Source: Pontederia crassipes
Lineage: Eukaryota; Streptophyta; Magnoliopsida; Commelinales; Pontederiaceae
Direction: 5' to 3'
Length of the DNA stretch: 64,000 nt
Assembly: GCA_030549335.1 (NCBI GenBank)
Contig: JAUKPH010000026.1
Location: 1,054,001-1,118,000 of the forward strand
Of the stretch, positions 50,911-61,548 are shown one piece after another. The notes beneath the pieces were generated by a model. The model had not been told where the DNA came from. It made no database searches and was given only the letters and a program-made list of their open reading frames with translations. How positions within the stretch are numbered: the first letter of the stretch is position 1; each line of letters opens with the position of its first letter. A program made the translations under genes and the position numbers.

Positions 50911-53310
50911 CCATGCTTCAACAGGCACGATAGCGTCGAAAATTTTGCATCTTTTGACAGCGTCAAAAATTTCTCATTTTTTGACCTTCTTGGCTGAAAA
51001 CACGAGTAAAAGGCGCGCGCGCGAAATTTCGCACCCCCAGAAAATTTGCGCCTGAGTCCTTTTTTTCATCCCAATCATCTCACCATGCATCAACAGGCAC
51101 GAAAGCGTCGAAAATTTGGCATCTTTTGACAGCGTAAAAATTTCACATTTTTTGACCTTCTTGGCTGAAAACACGAGTAAAAGGAGCGCGCGCGAAATTT
51201 CGCACCCTCGGAAAATTTGCACCAGAGTCTTTTTTTCTTCCCATCATCTCACCTTGCATAAACAGGCACGAAAGCGTCGAAAATTTGGCATCTTTTGACA
51301 GCGTCAAAAATTTCGCATTTTTTGATCTTCTTGGCTGAAAACACGAGTTAAAGTCGCGCAGGCGAAATTTCGCACCCCCGGAAAATTTTCATCCGAGTCC
51401 ATTTTTTCGTCCAAATCATCTCACCATGCATCAACAGGCACGAAAGCGTAAAAAATTTGGCATCTTTTGACAGCGTCAAAAATTTCGCATTTTTTGACCT
51501 TCTTGACTGAAAACACGAGTAAAAGGCGCGCGCGCGAAATTTCGGACCACCGGAAAATTTGCGCCTGAGTCCTTTTTTTTCGTCCCAATCATCTCACCTT
51601 GCATCAACAGACATGAAAGCGTCGAAAATTTGGCCTCTTTTGACAGCGTCAAAAATTTCGCATTTTTTGACCTTCTTGGCTGAAAACACGAGTAAAAGGC
51701 GCGCGCGCGAAATTTTGCACCATCGGAAAATTTGCGCCTGAGTCCTTTTTTTCATCCCAATCATCTCACCATGCATCAACAGGCACGAACGCGTCGAAAA
51801 TTTGGCATATTTTGACAGCGTCAAAAAATTTCGCATTTTTTGACCTTCTTGGCTGACAACACGAGTAAAAGGCGCGGGCGCGAAATTTCGCACTCCCGGA
51901 AAATTTGCGCCAGAGTCCATTTTTTCGTCCCAATCATCTCACCATGCATCAACAGGCACGAAAGCGTCGAAAATTTGGCATCTTTTGTCAGCGTCAAAAA
52001 TTTCACATTTTTTGACCTTCTTGGTTGAAAACACGAGTAAAAAGCGCGCACGCGAAATTTCGCACCCCCGAAAAATTTGCGCCTGAGTCCTTTTTTTCGT
52101 CCCAACCATCTCACCATGCATCAACAGACACGAAAGCGTAAAAAATTTGGCATCTTTTGACAGCGTCAAAAATTTCGCATTTTTTTACCTTCTTAGCTGA
52201 AAACACGGGTAAAAGGCGCGCGCGCGAAATTTCGCACCCCCGAAAAATTTGCGCCTGAGTCCTTTTTTTCGTCCCAATCATCTCACCATGCATAAACTAC
52301 GAAAGCGTCGAAAATTTGGCATCTTTTGACAGCGTCAAAAATTTCGCGTTTTTTGACCTTCTTGGCTGAAAACACGAGTAAAAAGCACGCGCGCGAAATT
52401 TCGCACGCCCGAAAAATTTGCATCCGAGTCCATTTTTTCGTCCCAATCATCTCACCATGCATCAACAGGCACAAAAGCGTCAAAAATTTGGCATCTTTTG
52501 ACAGCGTCAAAAATTTCGCATTTTTTGACCTTCTTGGCTGAAAACACGAGTAAAAAGCGCACGCGCGAAATTTCGCACCCCCAAAAAATTTTCATCCGAG
52601 TCCATTTTTTCGTCCCAGTCATCTCACCATGCATCAACAGGCATGAAAGCGTTGAAAATTTGGCATCTTTTGACAGCGTAAAAAATTTTGCATTTTTTGA
52701 CCTTCTTGGCTGAAAACACGAGTAAAAGCATACGAAATTTCGCACCCCCGAAAAATTTGCGTCTGAGTCCTTTTTTTCGTCCCAATCATCTCACCATGCA
52801 TCAACAGGAACGATAGCGTCGAAAATTTGGCATCTTTTGACAGCGTAAAAAATTTCGCGTTTTTTTGACCTTCTTGGCTGAAAACACGAGTGAATAGCGC
52901 ACGCGCAAACTTTCTCACCCCCGGAAAATTTTCATCCGAGTCCATTTTTTCTTCCCAATCATCACACCATGCATCAACAGGCACGAAAGCGTCGAAAATT
53001 TGGCATCTTTTGACAGCGTCAAAAATTTCACATTTTTTGACCTTCTTGGCTGAAAACATGAGTAAAAAGCGCGCGCGCGAAATTTCGCGCCCCCGAAAAA
53101 TTTTCATCCGAGTCCATTTTTTCGTCCCAATCATCTCACCATGCATCAACAGGCACGAAAGCGTCAAAAATTTGGCATCTTTTGACAACGTCAAACATTT
53201 TGCATTTTTTGATCTTCTTGGCTGAAAACACGAGTAAAAGGCGCGCGCGCGAAATTTCGCCCCCCCGGAAAATTTGCGTCCGAGTCCTTTTTTTCGTCCC
53301 AATCATCTCA
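50911..53310 (-). repeat. Reverse-arm HOR copy, 2,400 bp (14 monomers), amplified type
   Basis: First copy of a 14-mer version. It carries gcaccatcgg and cactcccgg and gains a private 5-bp deletion in the CG tract (gagtaaaagcatacg near 52,720). Confidence 0.86.
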
Positions 53311-55712
53311 CCATGCTTCAACAGGCACGATAGCGTCGAAAATTTTGCATCTTTTGACAGCGTAAAAAATTTCTCATTTTTTGACCTTCTTGGCTGAAAA
53401 CACGAGTAAAAGGCGCGCGCGCGCGAAATTTCGCACCCCCGGAAAATTTGCGCCTGAGTCCTTTTTTTCATCCCAATCATCTCACCATGCATCAACAGGC
53501 ACGAAAGCGTCGAAAATTTGGCATCTTTTGACAGCGTAAAAATTTCACATTTTTTGACCTTCTTGGCTGAAAACACGAGTAAAAGGAGCGCGCGCGAAAT
53601 TTCGCACCCTCGGAAAATTTGCACCAGAGTCTTTTTTTCTTCCCATCATCTCACCTTGCATAAACAGGCACGAAAGCGTCGAAAATTTGGCATCTTTTGA
53701 CAGCGTCAAAAATTTCGCATTTTTTGATCTTCTTGGCTGAAAACACGAGTTAAAGTCGCGCAGGCGAAATTTCGCACCCCCGGAAAATTTTCATCCGAGT
53801 CCATTTTTTCGTCCAAATCATCTCACCATGCATCAACAGGCACGAAAGCGTAAAAAATTTGGCATCTTTTGACAGCGTCAAAAATTTCGCATTTTTTGAC
53901 CTTCTTGACTGAAAACACGAGTAAAAGGCGCGCGCGCGAAATTTTGGACCACCGGAAAATTTGCGCCTGAGTCCTTTTTTTTCGTCCCAATCATCTCACC
54001 TTGCATCAACAGACATGAAAGCGTCGAAAATTTGGCCTCTTTTGACAGCGTCAAAAATTTCGCATTTTTTGACCTTCTTGGCTGAAAACACGAGTAAAAG
54101 GCGCGCGCGCGAAATTTTGCACCATCGGAAAATTTGCGCCTGAGTCCTTTTTTTCATCCCAATCATCTCACCATGCATCAACAGGCACGAACGCGTCGAA
54201 AATTTGGCATATTTTGACAGCGTCAAAAAATTTCGCATTTTTTGACCTTCTTGGCTGACAACACGAGTAAAAGGCGCGGGCGCGAAATTTCGCACTCCCG
54301 GAAAATTTGCGCCAGAGTCCATTTTTTCGTCCCAATCATCTCACCATGCATCAACAGGCACGAAAGCGTCGAAAATTTGGCATCTTTTGTCAGCGTCAAA
54401 AATTCCACATTTTTTGACCTTCTTGGTTGAAAACACGAGTAAAAAGCGCGCACGCGAAATTTCGCACCCCCGAAAAATTTGCGCCTGAGTCCTTTTTTTC
54501 GTCCCAACCATCTCACCATGCATCAACAGACACGAAAGCGTAAAAAATTTGGCATCTTTTGACAGCGTCAAAAATTTCGCATTTTTTTACCTTCTTAGCT
54601 GAAAACACGGGTAAAAGGCGCGCGCGCGAAATTTCGCACCCCCGAAAAATTTGCGCCTGAGTCCTTTTTTTCGTCCCAATCATCTCACCATGCATAAACT
54701 ACGAAAGCGTCGAAAATTTGGCATCTTTTGACAGCGTCAAAAATTTCGCGTTTTTTGACCTTCTTGGCTGAAAACACGAGTAAAAAGCGCGCGCGCGAAA
54801 TTTCGCACGCCCGAAAAATTTGCATCCGAGTCCATTTTTTCGTCCCAATCATCTCACCATGCATCAACAGGCACAAAAGCGTCAAAAATTTGGCATCTTT
54901 TGACAGCGTCAAAAATTTCGCATTTTTTGACCTTCTTGGCTGAAAACACGAGTAAAAAGCGCACGCGCGAAATTTCGCACCCCCAAAAAATTTTCATCCG
55001 AGTCCATTTTTTCGTCCCAGTCATCTCACCATGCATCAACAGGCATGAAAGCGTTGAAAATTTGGCATCTTTTGACAGCGTCAAAAATTTTGCATTTTTT
55101 GACCTTCTTGGCTGAAAACACGAGTAAAAGCATACGAAATTTCGCACCCCCGAAAAATTTGCGTCTGAGTCCTTTTTTTCGTCCCAATCATCTCACCATG
55201 CATCAACAGGAACGATAGCGTCGAAAATTTGGCATCTTTTGACAGCGTAAAAAATTTCGCGTTTTTTTGACCTTCTTGGCTGAAAACACGAGTGAATAGC
55301 GCACGCGCAAACTTTCTCACCCCCGGAAAATTTTCATCCGAGTCCATTTTTTCTTCCCAATCATCACACCATGCATCAACAGGCACGAAAGCGTCGAAAA
55401 TTTGGCATCTTTTGACAGCGTCAAAAATTTCACATTTTTTGACCTTCTTGGCTGAAAACACGAGTAAAAAGCGCGCGCGCGAAATTTCGTGCCCCCGAAA
55501 AATTTTCATCCGAGTCCATTTTTTCGTCCCAATCATCTCACCATGCATCAACAGGCACGAAAGCGTCAAAAATTTGGCATCTTTTGACAACGTCAAACAT
55601 TTTGCATTTTTTGATCTTCTTGGCTGAAAACACGAGTAAAAGGCGCGCGCGCGAAATTTCGCCCCCCCGGAAAATTTGCGTCCGAGTCCTTTTTTTCGTC
55701 CCAATCATCTCA
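53311..55712 (-). repeat. Reverse-arm HOR copy, 2,402 bp (14 monomers), amplified type
   Basis: Nearly identical to the previous copy, including tttggaccaccgg (about 53,943; ttcggaccaccgg at about 51,542), aaaaggagcgcgcgcg (about 53,581) and gagtaaaagcatacg (about 55,122). Near 53,411 the CG tract is one repeat longer than usual. Confidence 0.86.
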
Positions 55713-58117
55713 CCATGCTTCAACAGGCACGATAGCGTCGAAAATTTTGCATCTTTTGACAGCGTAAAAAATTTCTCATTTTTTGACCTTCTTGGCTGAA
55801 AACACGAGTAAAAGGCGAGCGCGCGAAATTTCGCACCCCCGGAAAATTTGAGCCTGAGTCCTTTTTTTCATCCCAATCATCTCACCATGCATCAACAGGC
55901 ACGAAAGCGTCGAAAATTTGGCATCTTTTGACAGCGTAAAAATTTCACATTTTTTGACCTTCTTGGCTGAAAACACGAGTAAAAGGCGCGCGCAGCGAAA
56001 TTTCGCACCCTCGGAAAATTTGCACCAGAGTCTTTTTTTCTTCCCATCATCTCACCTTGCATAAACAGGCACGAAAGCGTCGAAAATTTGGCATCTTTTG
56101 ACAGCGTCAAAAATTTCGCATTTTTTGATCTTCTTGGCTGAAAACACGAGTTAAAGTCGCGCAGGCGAAATTTCGCACCCCCGGAAAATTTTCATCCGAG
56201 TCCATTTTTTCGTCCAAATCATCTCACCATGCATCAACAGGCACGAAAGCGTAAAAAATTTGGCATCTTTTGACAGCGTCAAAAATTTCGCATTTTTTGA
56301 CCTTCTTGACTGAAAACACGAGTAAAAGGCGCGCGCGCGAAATTTCGACCACCGGAAAATTTGCGCCTGAGTCCTTTTTTTTCGTCCCAATCATCTCACC
56401 TTGCATCAACAGACATGAAAGCGTCGAAAATTTGGCCTCTTTTGACAGCGTCAAAAATTTCGCATTTTTTGACCTTCTTGGCTGAAAACACGAGTAAAAG
56501 GCGCGCGCGCGAAATTTTGCACCATCGGAAAATTTGCGCCTGAGTCCTTTTTTTCATCCCAATCATCTCACCATGCATCAACAGGCACGAACGCGTCGAA
56601 AATTTGGCATATTTTGACAGCGTCAAAAAATTTCGCATTTTTTGACCTTCTTGGCTGACAACACGAGTAAAAGGCGCGGGCGCGAAATTTCGCACTCCCG
56701 GAAAATTTGCGCCAGAGTCCATTTTTTCGTCCCAATCATCTCACCATGCATCAACAGGCACGAAAGCGTCGAAAATTTGGCATCTTTTGACAGCGTCAAA
56801 AATTTCACATTTTTTGACCTTCTTGGTTGGAAAACACGAGTAAAAAGCGCGCACGCGAAATTTCGCACCCCCGGAAAATTTGCGCCTGAGTCCTTTTTTT
56901 CGTCCCAATCATCTCACCATGCAACAACAGGCACGATAGCGTCAAAAATTTGGCATCTTTTGACAGCGTCAAAAATTTCGCATTTTTTGACCTTCTTGGC
57001 TGAAAACCCGAGTAAAAAGTGCGCGCGCGAAATTTCGCACCCCCGGAAAATTTTCATCCGAGTCCATTTTTTTCGTCCCAATCATCTCACCATGCATCAA
57101 CAGGCACGAAAGCGTCGAAAATTTGGCATCTTTTGGCAGCGTCAAAAATTTCGCATTTTTTGACCTTCTTGGCTGAAAACACGAGAAAAAAGCGCGCGCG
57201 CGAAATTTCGCACCCCCGAAAAATTTTCATCCGAGTCCATTTTTTCGTCCCAATCATATCACCATGCATCAACAGGCACGAAAGCATCGAAAATTTGGCA
57301 TCTTTTGACAGCGTCAAAAATTTTGCATTTTTTGATCTTCTTGGCTGAAAACATGAGTAAAAGGCGCGCACGCGAAATTTCGCACCCCCGGAAAATTTGC
57401 GCCTGAGTCCTTTTTTTCGTCCCAGTCATCTCACCATGCATCAACAGGCATGAAAGCGTTGAAAATTTGGCATCTTTTGACAGCGTAAAAAATTTTGCAT
57501 TTTTTGACCTTCTTGGCTGAAAACACGAGTAAAAGCATACGAAATTTCGCACCCCCGAAAAATTTGCGTCTGAGTCCTTTTTTTCGTCCCAATCATCTCA
57601 CCATGCATCAACAGGAACGATAGCGTCGAAAATTTGGCATCTTTTGACAGCGTAAAAAATTTCGCGTTTTTTTGACCTTCTTGGCTGAAAACACGAGTGA
57701 ATAGCGCACGCGCAAACTTTCTCACCCCCGGAAAATTTTCATCCGAGTCCATTTTTTCTTCCCAATCATCACACCATGCATCAACAGGCACGAAAGCGTC
57801 GAAAATTTGGCATCTTTTGACAGCGTCAAAAATTTCACATTTTTTGACCTTCTTGGCTGAAAACACGAGTAAAAAGCGCGCGCGCGAAATTTCGCGCCCC
57901 CGAAAAATTTTCATCCGAGTCCATTTTTTCGTCCCAATCATCTCACCATGCATCAACAGGCACGAAAGCGTCAAAAATTTGGCATCTTTTGACAACGTCA
58001 AACATTTTGCATTTTTTGATCTTCTTGGCTGAAAACACGAGTAAAAGGCGCGCGCGCGAAATTTCGCCCCCCCGGAAAATTTGCGTCCGAGTCCTTTTTT
58101 TCGTCCCAATCATCTCA
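55713..58117 (-). repeat. Reverse-arm HOR copy, 2,405 bp (14 monomers), amplified type
   Basis: Same markers in the same order. It contains gcgcgcagcgaaat near 55,988 and an unusual ccatgcaacaacagg near 56,922. The gagtaaaagcatacg deletion recurs near 57,528. Confidence 0.86.
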
Positions 58118-61100
58118 CCATGCTTCAACAGGCACGATAGCGTCGAAAATTTTGCATCTTTTGACAGCGTAAAAAATTTCTCATTTTTTGACCTTCTTGG
58201 CTGAAAACACGAGTAAAAGGCGAGCGCGCGAAATTTTGCACCCCCGGAAAATTTGCGCCTGAGTCCTTTTTTTCATCCCAATCATCTCACCATGCATCAA
58301 CAGGCACGAAAGCGTCGAAAATTTGGCATCTTTTGACAGCGTAAAAATTTCACATTTTTTGACCTTCTTGGCTGAAAACACGAGTAAAAGGCGCGCGCGC
58401 GAAATTTCGCACCCTCGGAAAATTTGCACCAGAGTCTTTTTTTCTTCCCATCATCTCACCTTGCATAAACAGGCACGAAAGCGTCGAAAATTTGGCATCT
58501 TTTGACAGCGTCAAAAATTTCGCATTTTTTGATCTTCTTGGCTGAAAACACGAGTTAAAGTCGCGCAGGCGAAATTTCGCACCCCCGGAAAATTTTCATC
58601 CGAGTCCATTTTTTCGTCCAAATCATCTCACCATGCATCAACAGGCACGAAAGCGTAAAAAATTTGGCATCTTTTGACAGCGTCAAAAATTTCGCATTTT
58701 TTGACCTTCTTGACTGAAAACACGAGTAAAAGGCGCGCGCGCGAAATTTCGACCACCGGAAAATTTGCGCCTGAGTCCTTTTTTTTCGTCCCAATCATCT
58801 CACCTTGCATCAACAGACATGAAAGCGTCGAAAATTTGGCCTCTTTTGACAGCGTCAAAAATTTCGCATTTTTTGACCTTCTTGGCTGAAAACACGAGTA
58901 AAAGGCGCGCGCGCGAAATTTTGCACCATCGGAAAATTTGCGCCTGAGTCCTTTTTTTCATCCCAATCATCTCACCATGCATCAACAGGCACGAACGCGT
59001 CGAAAATTTGGCATATTTTGACAGCGTCAAAAAATTTCGCATTTTTTGACCTTCTTGGCTGACAACACGAGTAAAAGGCGCGGGCGCGAAATTTCGCACT
59101 CCCGGAAAATTTGCGCCAGAGTCCATTTTTTCGTCCCAATCATCTCACCATGCATCAACAGGCACGAAAGCGTCGAAAATTTGGCATCTTTTGACAGCGT
59201 CAAAAATTTCACATTTTTTGACCTTCTTGGTTGAAAACACGAGTAAAAAGCGCGCACGCGAAATTTCGCACCCCCGGAAAATTTGCGCCTGAGTCCTTTT
59301 TTTCGTCCCAATCATCTCACCATGCAACAACAGGCACGATAGCGTCAAAAATTTGGCATCTTTTGACAGCGTCAAAAATTTCGCATTTTTTGACCTTCTT
59401 GGCTGAAAACCCGAGTAAAAAGTGCGCGCGCGAAATTTCGCACCCCCGGAAAATTTTCATCCGAGTCCATTTTTTTCGTCCCAATCATCTCACCATGCAT
59501 CAACAGGCACGAAAGCGTCGAAAATTTGGCATCTTTTGGCAGCGTCAAAAATTTCGCATTTTTTGACCTTCTTGGCTGAAAACACGAGAAAAAAGCGCGC
59601 GCGCGAAATTTCGCACCCCCGAAAAATTTTCATCCGAGTCCATTTTTTCGTCCCAATCATCTCACCATGCATCAACAGGCACGAAAGCATCGAAAATTTG
59701 GCATCTTTTGACAGCGTCAAAAATTTTGCATTTTTTGATCTTCTTGGCTGAAAACATGAGTAAAAGGCGCGCACGCGAAATTTCGCACCCCCGGAAAATT
59801 TGCGCCTGAGTCCTTTTTTTCGTCCCAGTCATCTCACCATGCATCAACAGGCATGAAAGCGTTGAAAATTTGGCATCTTTTGACAGCGTAAAAAATTTTG
59901 CATTTTTTGACCTTCTTGGCTGAAAACACGAGTAAAAGCATACGAAATTTCGCACCCCCGAAAAATTTGCGTCTGAGTCCTTTTTTTCGTCCCAATCATC
60001 TCACCATGCATCAACAGGAACGATAGCGTCGAAAATTTGGCATCTTTTGACAGCGTAAAAAATTTCGCGTTTTTTTGACCTTCTTGGCTGAAAACACGAG
60101 TGAATAGCGCACGCGCAAACTTTCTCACCCCCGGAAAATTTTCATCCGAGTCCATTTTTTCGTCCCAATCATCTCACCATGCATCAACAGGCACGAAAGC
60201 ATCGAAAATTTGGCATCTTTTGACAGCGTCAAAAATTTTGCATTTTTTGATCTTCTTGGCTGAAAACATGAGTAAAAGGCGCGCACGCGAAATTTCGCAC
60301 CCCCGGAAAATTTGCGCCTGAGTCCTTTTTTTCGTCCCAATCATCTCACCATGCATCAACAGGCACGATAGTGTCGAAGTTTGGCCTCTTTTGACAGCGT
60401 CAAAAATTTTGCATTTTTTGACGTTCTTGGCTGAAAACACGAGTAACAGGCGCGCGCGCGAAATTTCGCACCCCCGAAAAATTTGCGCCTGAGTCCTTTT
60501 TTTCGTCCCAATCATCTCACCATGCATCAACAGACACGAAAGCGTAAAAAATTTGGCATCTTTTGACAGCGTCAAAAATTTCGCATTTTTTTACCTTCTT
60601 AGCTGAAAACACGAGTAAAAGGCGCGCGCGCGAAATTTCGCACCCCCGAAAAATTTGCGCCTGAGTCCTTTTTTTCGTCCCAATCATCTCACCATGCATA
60701 AACTACGAAAGCGTCGAAAATTTGGCATCTTTTGACAGCGTCAAAAATTTCGCGTTTTTTGACCTTCTTGGCTGAAAACACGAGTAAAAAGCGCACGCGC
60801 GAAATTTCGCACCCCCAAAAAATTTTCATCCGAGTCCATTTTTTCGTCCCAGTCATCTCACCATGCATCAACAGGCACAAAAGCGTCAAAAATTTGGCAT
60901 CTTTTGACAGCGTCAAAAATTTCGCATTTTTTGACCTTCTTGGCTGAAAACACGAGTAAAAGGCGCGCATACGAAATTTCGCACCCCCGAAAAATTTGCG
61001 TCTGAGTCCTTTTTTTCGTCCCAATCATCTCACCATGCATCAACAGGAACGATAGCGTCGAAAATTTGGCATCTTTTGACAGCGTAAAAAATTTCGCGTT

Positions 61101-61548
61101 TTTTTGACCTTCTTGGCTGAAAACACGAGTGAATAGCGCACGCGCAAACTTTCTCACCCCCGGAAAATTTTCATCCGAGTCCATTTTTTCTTCCCAATCA
61201 TCTCACCATGCATCAACAGGCACGAAAGCGTCGAAAATTTGGCATCTTTTGACAGCGTCAAAAATTTCACATTTTTTGACCTTCTTGGCTGAAAACACGA
61301 GTAAAAAGCGCGCGCGCGAAATTTCGCGCCCCCGAAAAATTTTCATCCGAGTCCATTTTTTCGTCCCAATCATCTCACCATGCATCAACAGGCACGAAAG
61401 CGTCAAAAATTTGGCATCTTTTGACAACGTCAAACATTTTGCATTTTTTGATCTTCTTGGCTGAAAACACGAGTAAAAGGCGCGCGCACGAAATTTTGCC
61501 CTCCGGAAAATTTGCGTCCGAGTCCTTTTTTTCGTCCCAATCATCTCA
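58118..61548 (-). repeat. Reverse-arm HOR copy, 3,431 bp (20 monomers)
   Basis: The first part follows the 14-mer type, with ccatgcaacaacagg near 59,325 and gagtaaaagcatacg near 59,932. It then continues with six further monomers, including the catgcataaactacg unit (60,694), before the next marker at 61,549. It looks like a recombinant between the 14-mer and the older 15-17-mer type. Confidence 0.83.

Noticed and set aside
52634-53302. 222-codon open frame on the - strand, repeated at 57,441
   Set aside because: Arises where a 5-bp deletion in one monomer happens to keep the frame open. It recurs with the HOR and has no protein features beyond the monomer peptide.
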